Made by a program: the position numbers and the translations under genes
Source of the DNA: Bdellovibrionales bacterium
GTDB lineage: Bacteria > Bdellovibrionota > Bdellovibrionia > Bdellovibrionales > UBA1609
Direction of reading: 5' to 3'
DNA length: 64,000 bases
Assembly (NCBI GenBank): GCA_020850475.1
Contig: JADZEO010000155.1
Coordinates: forward strand, 20,339-84,338
The notes under the pieces: model-generated
What the model was told of the DNA's origin: nothing
Database searches by the model: none
The model's input: the letters and a program-made list of their open reading frames with translations, nothing else
Shown here: in pieces, positions 31,801-40,152 of the stretch
Position numbering within the stretch: the first letter of the stretch is position 1
Layout of the letters: every line of letters starts with the position of its first letter

Positions 31801-34800
31801 TGGGCCTCCTTTGCATTTTGTTTGAAGTACGTTCTTTCTTTCCAGATGTAAAAAACCACGGGGTAAATGAGTAGCTCCAGTAAAAAGGATGTGAAGAGAC
31901 CGCCGATCATCGGGGCCGCAATTCGTTTCATCACGTCGGCACCGGCCCCCACAGACCACATAATTGGGATAAGACCCATAAAGAGAGCGGCCACGGTCAT
32001 AAGCTTTGGTCTTACGCGGTGAACAGCGCCTTCAATGATGGCGCCTTTTAGGCCCGAAAGATTACGCATCTTTCCCTTTTTCACATGTTCATCAAACGAG
32101 AGGTCGAGATACATGAGCATGAAGACGCCTGTTTCGGCGTCGAGTCCCAGGAGCGCAATCATGCCTACCCACGCGGCGATTGAGAGATTGTAGTCAAGGG
32201 CGACGAGCAGCCATACCGCTCCGATCAGCGAAAACGGCACGGCAAGGAGAACGATTCCAGTCTTTATCCAGGACTTGGTGTTGAAATAGAGAAGGAAAAT
32301 GATGAGAGCGAGCGTGATTGGAATGACGACTTTGAGTCGCTCTTTCACGCGCTCCATGTTTTCAAACTGACCGCTCCACGAGATGAGATACCCCTCCGGC
32401 ACCTTGACCTTTTCTTCTACGAGCTTTTTGGCTTTGCCTACATAAGTGCCAATGTCCACCTGCGAAGGATCGATATCGACATAAACATAGCCAACCAAAG
32501 AAGCGTTCTCATCGCGGATCATGGACGGTCCTTCTTTGAAATGGACCTTTGCGATTTCTGCGAGAGGAATCTGGGCTCCAGTCGGAGTTGTAATCAGAAC
32601 TCGCTTGGCGGAACTTATATCCTGACGGAAAGAGGGTGCCAATCTCACCTGGGTCGGGTATCGCTCGCGGCTAGCTAGGATTTGCGACACGTTTTCGCCG
32701 CCGATTGCGACCATCGCCTGATCTTGCGCATCTTTAAGCGAAAGACCATAGGATTTCAGTTTCTCGCGGTCGAAATCGACATCCAAGAAATAGCCACTCG
32801 CGATACGTTCTGCGACGACGGTTCTCGTACCACTAAGCGTTTTGATTTCTTTTTCAAGATTCTCTCCGATGGCCTGAATGGTCTTGAGATCGGCGCCAAA
32901 GATTTTAATACCAATCGGGCTTCTAATGCCCGTGGAGAGCATGTCAATTCGATTTTTGATCGGCATGGTCCAAATGTTTGGCATACCGATGAAACTAAGC
33001 TTTTCATTCATCTCATCGACAAGCCGTTCCTCACTGATCGTTTCCGGCCAGATTCTCTGGAACGGACCTTTGGTAAATTCGGGCAGGAAGGAATACCAGC
33101 GGCGGTCCTTTCTCCACTCTGATTTCGGCTTCAGGACAATCGTGGTTTCAAACATACTAAGCGGCGCTGTATCGGTTGACGTGTCAGCCCGTCCGGCTTT
33201 CCCAAAGACAGTATCCACCTCAGGAAACGATTTAATAATTTTGTCCTGCTCCGTGAGAAGTCTCTGCGCCTCGCTAACTGATACGCCAGGGAGAGCTGTG
33301 GGCATGTAGAGAAGACTTCCTTCGTGAAGTGTCGGCATGAATTCTGAACCAAGCAGCATGAACCCAGGAACAATCGAAATCAGTCCCGCGAGCGCGAATC
33401 CAAGCGTCGCTTTCTTATGGTTCAGCACCCAATCGACTACGGGCTCATAAATTTTGAACAAACGTCTACTGATTGGGTGCTTGTGTTCAGAATAATAGGT
33501 TCCAACGAGTAGCGTGCTACCTATGCGATTGAGCCATTTATTTGGGGAATTGAATGGGTCGGCTCTCGCGAACATCATCCGCATGGCGGGATCGAGCGTG
33601 ATTGCAAGGATTGCCGCAATCGCCATCGCGAAGTTTTTAGAAAGCGCAAGCGGCCTAAATAGGCGCCCCTCTTGATCGACAAGCGTAAAGATCGGAATGA
33701 AAGCGACGGCGATTACAAGAAGCGAAAAGAAAACCGAAGGACCAACTTCCATCAATGCATCAAGGCGAACCTTAAAGAAGTTTTCTTTTCTTCCGTTTTC
33801 GTCCCAATGCTGGATTTTTCTATAGGCGTTTTCTACTTCAACGATAGCGCCATCGACTAGAACACCAATTGAGATGGCGATACCGGCTAGAGACATGATG
33901 TTTGAGCTCTGTCCAATGAGATAAAGCGGGATGAACGCCAGAAGAACGGAAATGGGAATAGTGACGATTGGAACGATCGCTGAGGGAATGTGCCAGAGAA
34001 AGAGAAGAATAATGAGAGCCACAATTATCAACTCTTCTGTGAGTGTTCCCTTTAAAGTCTCAATCGCGCGCTCGATAAGATCAGACCTGTCGTACACAGA
34101 AATAATCTTCACGCCTTCAGGAAGAGATTTTTGAATTTCGCTAATTTTGGCCTTCACCCGTTCAATAACGGCGGGTGCATCTTCACCTTGGCGCATGACG
34201 ATGATTCCGCCAACGGTATCACCAAAGCCGTTAAAATCGGTGATTCCTCGCCTCATCTCGGGTCCCACGGATACGGTCGCTACTTGTTTTATGAGAATGG
34301 GCGCGCGGCTTCTAGTGTTGAGCATTACCACGGCGTTTTCGATGTCTTCGACCTTATCCACGAGTCCGCGACTTCGGACCATTGCTTCAGTACCGGAAAA
34401 TTCAACGGTCCTACCGCCACTTTCCTGGTTGGAATTTTTGACGGCGTCCATAACCTGATTGATCGAGACCTGAAAGAGCGCAAGTTTTGTGGGATCTACT
34501 TTGACCTGGTACTGTTTTACAAAACCACCGATGGGAGCAACTTCTGCGACGCCCTGAACTGCTTGAAGCTGAAAGCGAATGAGCCAGTCTTGCATGGATC
34601 TTAGGTCCGAAGGATTAAACCTGCCAGATTCATCCCTGAGCGCGTATTGGTACACCCAACCGATGCTTGTTGCATCAGGGCCAATTTCAGTTCTTACACC
34701 GCTTGGAAGCTGGGAGGTGATTCGATTCAGATTTTCAAGAACGCGACTTCTTGCCCAATAGAGATCAACGCCGTCTTCAAAAATTACGTAGACGTAAGAA

Positions 34801-35066
34801 AAGCCATAGTCCGAGAATCCCCGGACGGATTTTACCTTTGGCGCTCCCAATAATGAGGAGACAATCGGATACGTGACCTGATTCTCCATAATATCTGGAG
34901 AGCGGTCCCATTTTGAGTAAATGATGACTTGGGTGTCAGATAGATCAGGAATCGCATCGAGCGGAATTCGTTTAAGCGAATAAAAGCTAATCGCCATAAG
35001 AACAGCAGTGATGGATAAAACTAGGAAGCGATTGTGAGCCGAAAATTCGATGACTTTTTTAATCAT
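31797..35066 (-). CDS. cusA: Heavy-metal efflux RND pump, CusA type (1089 aa)
   Basis: The inner-membrane pump for Cu(I)/Ag(I). The protein has the twelve-helix RND layout with two large periplasmic loops. Helix 4 (about residue 400) carries S-I-G-V-L-V-D-G-A-I-V-E-V-E-N, the signature of the monovalent-cation (HME4) branch, instead of the D-F-G form of the CzcA-type pump at 18314. N-L-S-I-A-A-W-V-G-M-I-A-L-L-G-L-D-A-E-T-G near the C-terminus is also typical of CusA. Full length. The order OMF, adaptor, pump, cupredoxin agrees with copper export. Confidence 0.95.
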   Translation of the reverse strand: MIKKVIEFSAHNRFLVLSITAVLMAISFYSLKRIPLDAIPDLSDTQVIIYSKWDRSPDIMENQVTYPIVSSLLGAPKVKSVRGFSDYGFSYVYVIFEDGVDLYWARSRVLENLNRITSQLPSGVRTEIGPDATSIGWVYQYALRDESGRFNPSDLRSMQDWLIRFQLQAVQGVAEVAPIGGFVKQYQVKVDPTKLALFQVSINQVMDAVKNSNQESGGRTVEFSGTEAMVRSRGLVDKVEDIENAVVMLNTRSRAPILIKQVATVSVGPEMRRGITDFNGFGDTVGGIIVMRQGEDAPAVIERVKAKISEIQKSLPEGVKIISVYDRSDLIERAIETLKGTLTEELIIVALIILLFLWHIPSAIVPIVTIPISVLLAFIPLYLIGQSSNIMSLAGIAISIGVLVDGAIVEVENAYRKIQHWDENGRKENFFKVRLDALMEVGPSVFFSLLVIAVAFIPIFTLVDQEGRLFRPLALSKNFAMAIAAILAITLDPAMRMMFARADPFNSPNKWLNRIGSTLLVGTYYSEHKHPISRRLFKIYEPVVDWVLNHKKATLGFALAGLISIVPGFMLLGSEFMPTLHEGSLLYMPTALPGVSVSEAQRLLTEQDKIIKSFPEVDTVFGKAGRADTSTDTAPLSMFETTIVLKPKSEWRKDRRWYSFLPEFTKGPFQRIWPETISEERLVDEMNEKLSFIGMPNIWTMPIKNRIDMLSTGIRSPIGIKIFGADLKTIQAIGENLEKEIKTLSGTRTVVAERIASGYFLDVDFDREKLKSYGLSLKDAQDQAMVAIGGENVSQILASRERYPTQVRLAPSFRQDISSAKRVLITTPTGAQIPLAEIAKVHFKEGPSMIRDENASLVGYVYVDIDPSQVDIGTYVGKAKKLVEEKVKVPEGYLISWSGQFENMERVKERLKVVIPITLALIIFLLYFNTKSWIKTGIVLLAVPFSLIGAVWLLVALDYNLSIAAWVGMIALLGLDAETGVFMLMYLDLSFDEHVKKGKMRNLSGLKGAIIEGAVHRVRPKLMTVAALFMGLIPIMWSVGAGADVMKRIAAPMIGGLFTSFLLELLIYPVVFYIWKERTYFKQNAKEAQ

Positions 35067-35069
35067 ACT

Positions 35070-36002
35070 TTAGCCCTTACCCGGCATACACATCGACATT
35101 GGAATATCCCAATGCTGGCCTTCAGGGCACGAGGGCGTGGGCTTTTTGTCAGAGCCGCCGGCTGGATTTGATACCCCGCGAATCTTGGCTTCGGAGTCGA
35201 TCAGGAAGTTCGGGCCTGAGCTAATGACTTCGCCGACCTTTAGCCCATCAAGCACTTCATAAAAGCTCTCCGTTTTCGGGCCCAGTTTAACTTGCCGTGC
35301 GGTAAGTCTGTTTCCTTCTCCAAAGATGTAAACGAGGTCTCCAGAGCCGGTATGAAGAACTGCACTCTCAGGAATCGCAATGCGATCTTTCAGATTTATT
35401 TCGACTTCACCGCGAAAACTAGTCTCAGAAAATAATCCTCTTGGACCTTTTTTGACTGAACCCACAACGCGAACCGTGCGGCTGGTCGGATCAACAATGG
35501 AGTCCACGGAGGAAATCGTTCCTAAAATTTCTTCTTCGGGATAAAAACTACTTTCCCCTTTGAAGCTTAGTCCCGGTTTCACGTAGCGAAGATCGCTCTC
35601 ATACACCTTAAATGCTACGGAAGAAGACGAAAGAAAACGGCCCGACACCGGCAAAAGAACCTTCAAGTCCATTTTTTCGACTGTGTGTTTTTGAATTCCC
35701 AGAAGGGCAATTTGAGAGTCGCTCGCTTGAACCTCGGAGCGACTTTCTCCTTTTGTTGATTGATTTTGCATTTGAGCTTGCTGCTGTTTCACCTGAACTA
35801 GCTTCATGTGGCAGATGGGGCATTCGCCCGCTTTACCGGAATGAATCTGCGGGTGCATGGGGCACGTCCAATAACTGATTTCTTCCATTTTCGTGACGCT
35901 CGATTTCTCCGGATTCATTTCTTTTTTCTTAAAAAGGTCTTTTGCGGCCCAGAGCCCGATGGCGACGGTGAGTGCTACAATCCACATCCACTTCTTTTTC
36001 AT
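35070..36002 (-). CDS. CusB-like membrane-fusion protein with metal-binding domain, hairpin-less (310 aa)
   Basis: An N-terminal anchor helix is followed by a heavy-metal-binding domain: Y-W-T-C-P-M-H-P-Q-I and E-C-P-I-C-H-M-K-L (about residues 44-70). A beta-barrel and membrane-proximal section come next, from L-P-V-S-G-R-F to G-P-N-F-L-I-D-S-E. A C-terminal Cys/Met stretch (C-P-E-G-Q-H-W-D and M-S-M-C-M-P) looks like a second metal site. The alpha-hairpin that adaptors use to reach the outer-membrane channel seems to be missing: the normal family is about 400 residues or longer. Confidence 0.88.
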   Translation of the reverse strand: MKKKWMWIVALTVAIGLWAAKDLFKKKEMNPEKSSVTKMEEISYWTCPMHPQIHSGKAGECPICHMKLVQVKQQQAQMQNQSTKGESRSEVQASDSQIALLGIQKHTVEKMDLKVLLPVSGRFLSSSSVAFKVYESDLRYVKPGLSFKGESSFYPEEEILGTISSVDSIVDPTSRTVRVVGSVKKGPRGLFSETSFRGEVEINLKDRIAIPESAVLHTGSGDLVYIFGEGNRLTARQVKLGPKTESFYEVLDGLKVGEVISSGPNFLIDSEAKIRGVSNPAGGSDKKPTPSCPEGQHWDIPMSMCMPGKG

Positions 36003-37204
36003 TGGTTGTCCTTACTTTGCGCGTACTTTTGAAGCTCGCTTAATGCCTCTTCATACTGCTCGCGGTATTCGAGCGCTTTTAGCTTGAGGTCCGGGAAGGC
36101 TTCCATCGTTTCGCGGTGATCCTGGAGTGTCTCCATATCCCGGGGCGCGAGATTGTGAACGAGCTGCATCCTCTTTTCTGCACGCGGCAGGAGTTTCGTC
36201 ACAAGATTATCTAGCTGCTTTTTGAGTGACTCTGCCTTTACAAAGAGAGAGGTCTTTTCGGTCTGGACTTTTCGTTTTTCTCTGGCGAATTCAAACTCAG
36301 CTTGAAGCCTCTGGGCCGATGCACTGTTCGAAGCCGCACGCGGCTCCCAAAAGAAGACAAATGGAAGGCTCACTCCCACCATCACTTCGTTGTAGCGAGG
36401 GTACATGGAACTTGCTCCCATTTGCTTATAGCGGAGATTGAGTTCGGGGAACCAAGAGGACTTGGCTTCGCTCTCGCGCGCTTTAAAGCTCTCAAGAGTT
36501 AGCCTTGCATATTCGAGTTGGTGGGGAGACTCGATAGATGAGTTCTCTGGAAGCGCGGTAACTTGTGGCTCTTTCACGATTGGCCGAAACTGCGATGGAT
36601 CGGCATTTACAAATTCTGCCGCTTCAATCTGTTTATTTCTTAAGCTTTGTTCAGCGGTCAATACCTCGTTATCAAGTGCATCTACGTCAGATTCAGCTCT
36701 GAGAATGTGGATATTGGAAAAGCTGTCGGAGCGCGCCCCTGCGCGGGAAAGTTTAATGTGTTGACCAATGACCGCCTTCTTTTCTTTTAGAAGGCCAATG
36801 CGCTCCTGCGCAGCCCACATGGAGAAGTAAAGAAGACGCGCTTTTGCAATCACTTCGCTAGAGAAGGCTTTGCGCATTTCTGCTTGTGCTTCAGCCTCAA
36901 ATTTTCGCGCCGAGCGATCATTAGAAAGTTTTGTTGGAAACGGGATTGTCTGGCTGACTTCAAATCCCGAAGCCGTGCTCCCATCATCCATATTCATGCG
37001 ATTGATGCCGACCATCGGCGGCGGCAGATTAACGCCCACCGCGCGAGCGCTTGCCGCGTCAGCTTTGGCTGATTCAACCTTGAGACCGAGATTTTGCGAT
37101 CTTACCTGGCTAAGAAAGGAATCGAGAGTAAGTGCCTCTTGCGCAAACGCTGGAGGGTCCAGTACAAGAAGAAGGCAAATAATGAAGGCTAGGATTCGTT
37201 TCAT
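35999..37204 (-). CDS. Outer-membrane efflux channel, CusC/TolC family (401 aa)
   Basis: Start ATG 37204 gives a clear signal peptide (I-I-C-L-L-L-V-L-D-P-P-A-F-A-Q); a TTG 36 bases earlier lies inside the promoter. The mature protein has two long helical repeats with E-A-L-T-L-D-S-F-L and L-T-L-E-S-F-K-A-R-E-S-E-A-K. First gene of the cus operon; stop overlaps the adaptor start as ATGA. The start codon is only 3 bases from a CGTATTAGAG promoter-like element, so the mRNA may be almost leaderless. Confidence 0.88.
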   Translation of the reverse strand: MKRILAFIICLLLVLDPPAFAQEALTLDSFLSQVRSQNLGLKVESAKADAASARAVGVNLPPPMVGINRMNMDDGSTASGFEVSQTIPFPTKLSNDRSARKFEAEAQAEMRKAFSSEVIAKARLLYFSMWAAQERIGLLKEKKAVIGQHIKLSRAGARSDSFSNIHILRAESDVDALDNEVLTAEQSLRNKQIEAAEFVNADPSQFRPIVKEPQVTALPENSSIESPHQLEYARLTLESFKARESEAKSSWFPELNLRYKQMGASSMYPRYNEVMVGVSLPFVFFWEPRAASNSASAQRLQAEFEFAREKRKVQTEKTSLFVKAESLKKQLDNLVTKLLPRAEKRMQLVHNLAPRDMETLQDHRETMEAFPDLKLKALEYREQYEEALSELQKYAQSKDNQ

Positions 37205-37332
37205 GCCCTCTAATACGAGGGAACGAAGCTTTTGTGACAAGAAATTTTATCTCATTGAAATCGTTGGATATTTTGACAATCTTTCGAGGGCTTGTCACAA
37301 TTGAGCTGATGCCATCGTATTAGAGGTTGTGA
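37205..37332. promoter_or_regulatory. Divergent mirror-image ECF-type promoters
   Basis: Both strands carry CTTGTCACAA followed after 14 or 13 bases by CGTATTAGAG. Minus strand: -35-like 37231-37240 and -10-like 37207-37216; plus strand: about 37290-37299 and 37314-37323. Both point away from each other, toward the cus operon and the ECF sigma gene. TGTCACA-N15/16-CGT(A) resembles ECF promoters and suggests that the neighbouring sigma factor drives both units. A sigma70-like TTGACA-N17-CACAAT also overlaps the plus-strand element. Confidence 0.6.
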
Positions 37333-37866
37333 ATGAACGGATTAAAAGATCGGTCGGACGAGGAGCTTATGACGCTTTATCAGGGCGGTGATTATGCGGC
37401 CTTTGAATGTCTTTACGAAAGGCACTCCGGTCGCGTGTTTCAATATCTCAAAGGTAAAGTCTCCGCTGAAGCCGCGAAGGATCTTCTTCAAGAAACTTTC
37501 CTCAAAATTCATCGCTCGCGCAGTCAATATCAGCCGCAGTATCCATTTTTGCCTTGGTTGTTTACTGTTGCACGAAACAGCTTGAATGACTTCTTTAAGA
37601 GCCCGGATCAGAAAGTCATCAAAATTGGTATCGATACCGATTCGCTCCCAGCAGCACTGCCACACATTGGATCTGAGCATGATTTGTCTGCGGCGCTAAG
37701 TGGCTTACCTCATGTTCAACGTCGCGCGATTGAACTCCGGTATTTAAATGAGTGGTCATTTGAAAAGATCGCCGATGAAATGAGCACGACCCCCGAAAAT
37801 AGTCGGCAGATCATTAGCCGAGGGATTAAAAAGATGCGCTCCTTGCTTCGGGGAGGGAAAAAATGA
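37333..37866 (+). CDS. ECF RNA polymerase sigma factor (177 aa)
   Basis: Region 2 begins D-E-E-L-M-T-L-Y-Q-G-G-D-Y-A-A-F and includes L-L-Q-E-T-F-L-K-I-H and L-P-W-L-F-T-V-A-R-N. Region 4 has L-S-G-L-P-H-V-Q-R-R-A-I-E-L-R-Y and the helix-turn-helix S-F-E-K-I-A-D-E-M. Length is normal for an ECF sigma factor. It should direct RNA polymerase to the paired promoter elements next to it. Coupled by ATGA to a membrane protein gene that is the likely anti-sigma factor. Confidence 0.94.
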   Translation: MNGLKDRSDEELMTLYQGGDYAAFECLYERHSGRVFQYLKGKVSAEAAKDLLQETFLKIHRSRSQYQPQYPFLPWLFTVARNSLNDFFKSPDQKVIKIGIDTDSLPAALPHIGSEHDLSAALSGLPHVQRRAIELRYLNEWSFEKIADEMSTTPENSRQIISRGIKKMRSLLRGGKK

Positions 37867-38390
37867 AGATTACAGAAAAAGAATGGCTTGAGGATTTTAA
37901 AGATTTTGTAAGTTCAGAAGGTGCCGCTGTACCACAGGATGTTTCAAGAAAAATTCTCAGGCGAATTCATGCCGAAATGAACCCTTCGCCTTGGATGGTG
38001 TTTTTTAAATTGTTCGGCGTCCATTTAGTTGTAGGAACCTTGTCTCTCGCGATTTGCAACCAATTTGGGCTCAATCCCTTTCATACCGGTTTTTCTCTCT
38101 CTGAATACTTCATGAAGTTTGGTCATTCTGCATGTATGTTTTTATGTGGAGTTCTATTTATCGGACTCACTATTTCTCTTTGTCAAATTTTTCTGAACCG
38201 AGATGAATTTAGAATTCTCGCTCGAAACGTATTTCTTCAGGTATTCGGGCTTGCGGTCTTTTCGCTTGTTGCGTTCATTGGGTTTGGGGCAGAAATCGTT
38301 TTGAGTATCGGTCTTCTTTGGCTGATGGGAGCAATGATAGGCGGTGTAGTAACGACAAAGGCCTTCATCAGTCGTCCTAGCTTCTCATGA
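37863..38390 (+). CDS. Putative membrane anti-sigma factor (175 aa)
   Basis: A cytoplasmic N-terminal region of about 45 residues (W-L-E-D-F-K-D-F-V, then V-P-Q-D-V-S-R-K-I-L-R-R-I-H) is followed by four transmembrane helices. This is the layout of anti-sigma factors that hold an ECF sigma at the membrane. The classical zinc-binding H-x-x-x-C-x-x-C motif is absent. Coupling to the sigma gene is the main evidence for the function. Confidence 0.65.
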   Translation: MKITEKEWLEDFKDFVSSEGAAVPQDVSRKILRRIHAEMNPSPWMVFFKLFGVHLVVGTLSLAICNQFGLNPFHTGFSLSEYFMKFGHSACMFLCGVLFIGLTISLCQIFLNRDEFRILARNVFLQVFGLAVFSLVAFIGFGAEIVLSIGLLWLMGAMIGGVVTTKAFISRPSFS

Positions 38391-38486
38391 TAATAATAGA
38401 CGTAACACTGCTGTCCGCTTGCAGTAGCAATGTCCTGATCGCCACCATGGTGATGACTGCGAAAAAATGGCGGCGCAGCACTAAAT

Positions 38487-38726
38487 TTATTCCTCTAATA
38501 ACTTTTCTTGCGTAGGTTTGCCATCAGTGCGGACGCGTGGCTTTGCATCTCGTCTGCTTTCACCAACAAGCCGCCGGTTCCACCAGCCATAGGAAATGCC
38601 ACCGCGCTTGTGCGCGATGGCGGCTTCCTTGCCCATAATGGCGGTGCAGTCCTTTAAAGTGCCAGCGATTCCAAGGCCGATGGCAAACCAAATGATGACG
38701 AATACAAAACGGATTGGTCCTAACAT
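38487..38726 (-). CDS. Small one-helix membrane protein (79 aa)
   Basis: The ATG at 38726 has GAGGAGG upstream. One transmembrane segment (about residues 6-26, F-V-F-V-I-I-W-F-A-I-G-L-G-I-A-G) is followed by a basic, soluble tail. No domain recognised. It lies near the right end of the ICE, convergent with the putative anti-sigma gene. Confidence 0.6.
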   Translation of the reverse strand: MLGPIRFVFVIIWFAIGLGIAGTLKDCTAIMGKEAAIAHKRGGISYGWWNRRLVGESRRDAKPRVRTDGKPTQEKLLEE

Positions 38727-38838
38727 AGAGTCCTCCTCTGTTTTTTCTGTTCTATAAATTGGATTCTTTGATCTCGAACGCCGTGAATGGCAGTTACACA
38801 AGACTGATGGCAGAGAGAAGATTCGCTGGCAGAAAACC

Positions 38839-38868
38839 TGTCATCAACGTGTCATCAATCTGTCATCA
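38839..38868 (+). repeat. Integrase arm-type sites, right (3 x TGTCATCA)
   Basis: TGTCATCA occurs at 38839-38846, 38850-38857 and 38861-38868, an 11-base period equal to one helical turn. The same octamer is present in two copies at the left end at 3741-3758. Good candidates for integrase arm-binding sites. Confidence 0.6.
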
Positions 38869-38904
38869 TTTTTTGAAATAGGCGGAAATTTCTGGAAATG
38901 CGGG

Positions 38905-38927
38905 ACCGAAGTCGCTTCTTCGGTTTT
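38905..38927 (+). terminator. Weak terminator-like hairpin near ICE right end
   Basis: ACCGAAG at 38905-38911 pairs with CTTCGGT at 38918-38924, with a 6-base loop and a short T-run after it on the plus strand. The short T-run makes it doubtful. Confidence 0.3.
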
Positions 38928-38992
38928 CGTAATTTCAACTACTTAACATCTCTTGTCTTTTCACTTTTAGGACTACGAAACTGAGAAAAAAA

Positions 38993-39069
38993 TGGTCGGG
39001 GTGACTGGATTCGAACCAGCGGCCTTTTGCTCCCGAAGCAAACGCGCTACCAGACTGCGCCACACCCCG
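38993..39069 (-). tRNA. tRNA-Pro (anticodon CGG)
   Basis: On the minus strand the 77 bases fold as a complete tRNA: acceptor CGGGGTG pairs with CACCCCG; the anticodon loop is TTCGGGA with CGG at positions 34-36; the T arm contains GGTTCGAATCC; the discriminator A and CCA are encoded. A T-run follows directly. The 3' end (CCGACCA) coincides with the proposed ICE attachment site, a classic integration target. Confidence 0.95.
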
Positions 39070-39304
39070 ATCTGTGTGGAAGATGTTTCGATCACGAAAC
39101 AAGATCCGCAACTTTAGCCCCAATCAGATTTTTTGTCCACTACCGATTCGCCCGAGGGAAGGCTGAAGAGTAAAAACTTGTAGGTTTATAAGTAATTGAT
39201 ATTAAACGCCTTTTTATATAATTTGGACAACTCCCGCAGACTCACGAACCAAGCCCTGCGGTTTACAGTTGCTGACCCCACCAGCATTTGGCAAAACGGT
39301 GCGC

Positions 39305-40033
39305 ATGAACTTACTCCTCCTTGAACGCCATGATTTTGTCAGCGAATCGACGGCCATTATCGGCGGTCGGCGCCTTCAGCATTTGCGCAAGACTCAGCAA
39401 CTACAAATTGGCAAAACCCTTTGCACAGGCATTCTCAATGGGCCGATTGGGCTTGGCCAAATTGTTGAAATCGCCAATGACCAACTTCAAATTTCAACCC
39501 AGTGGCTTGAATCTTCACCAGAGCCAGCACCACTCACGCTCATCCTGGCTCTGCCAAGGCCGAAGTACTTGGGCCGAGTGCTCCAAGCCGTCACGACCTT
39601 AGGAATCAAACACATTCATCTCATTAACAGCTTTCGGGTCGAAAAATCATTTTGGCAGAGTGAAGAACTCAGCGAATCGTCAATTCGGGAAAATCTCATA
39701 TTGGGACTCGAGCAGTGTCGCGATACGCGTTTGCCCGAAGTTCATCTCCACCGCCGCTTTAAGCCTTTTGTTGAAGACCTCGCACCCCGATTGGTGCAAG
39801 GCCACCAGGCCTATGTCGCCCATCCTGGAACCCGTTTGGTGGAACCAGCCGAGCCACCGAAGAACTCACCCATCCTGCTGCCCCAACTGCTAGCGGTGGG
39901 GCCCGAAGGAGGTTGGATCAATTATGAAGTGGAGCTCTTTCGCCAGGCCGGCTTTAAGCTGCTGGCCTGGGGCGAGCGCACCCTCAAGCTAGAAACGGCC
40001 CTGATCGCGCTGATGAGTCGCTTGCTCCCCTAG
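39305..40033 (+). CDS. rsmE: 16S rRNA (uracil-1498-N3) methyltransferase RsmE (242 aa)
   Basis: The protein methylates U1498 of 16S rRNA using SAM. An N-terminal PUA-like beta domain (about 1-72) precedes the SPOUT knot domain, which has L-L-A-V-G-P-E-G-G-W and the C-terminal L-A-W-G-E-R-T-L-K-L-E-T-A motif that forms the SAM-binding trefoil knot. Length normal for the family. The ATG at 39305 gives the canonical N-terminus; an upstream in-frame start at 39269 adds only an unlikely extension. It is the first chromosomal gene beyond the ICE. Confidence 0.93.
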   Translation: MNLLLLERHDFVSESTAIIGGRRLQHLRKTQQLQIGKTLCTGILNGPIGLGQIVEIANDQLQISTQWLESSPEPAPLTLILALPRPKYLGRVLQAVTTLGIKHIHLINSFRVEKSFWQSEELSESSIRENLILGLEQCRDTRLPEVHLHRRFKPFVEDLAPRLVQGHQAYVAHPGTRLVEPAEPPKNSPILLPQLLAVGPEGGWINYEVELFRQAGFKLLAWGERTLKLETALIALMSRLLP

Positions 40034-40085
40034 CCCGTTTGGCTCTCTTGGTAGTTCTTGATTTTCGTGAAATTGCGTTTTGGGT

Positions 40086-40122
40086 AAAAAAAATGGGCGC
40101 CTTGTAGGTGGACAAGACGCCC
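40086..40122 (-). terminator. Intrinsic terminator
   Basis: On the minus strand GGGCGTCTTGT and ACAAGGCGCCC form a hairpin (one mismatch, 6-base loop), followed by eight Ts. It ends the transcription unit of the gene at 40153-41964. Confidence 0.85.
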
Positions 40123-40152
40123 AAGCGGCTAGAAGAAATGACTCTCCCCAAA

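Larger units (their letters stand above)
3683..38999. mobile_element. Integrative and conjugative element (ICE), about 35.3 kb
   Basis: The segment begins with a tyrosine integrase and excisionase-like gene at its left end and abuts the 3' end of a tRNA-Pro gene at its right end. It contains a type IV secretion operon, coupling protein, candidate relaxation protein, two heavy-metal RND efflux operons and regulators. The repeat TGTCATCA occurs twice inside the left end and three times inside the right end with helical phasing, as expected for integrase arm sites. The short core TGGTCGG is present at both proposed ends. The element also looks more AT-rich than the flanks. The content makes an ICE nearly certain; the exact ends are inferred and less sure. 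Confidence 0.85.

Noticed and set aside
32682..33309. Long plus-strand frames inside the CusA gene
   Set aside because: They lie wholly within a clear RND pump gene on the other strand and encode no recognisable domain.
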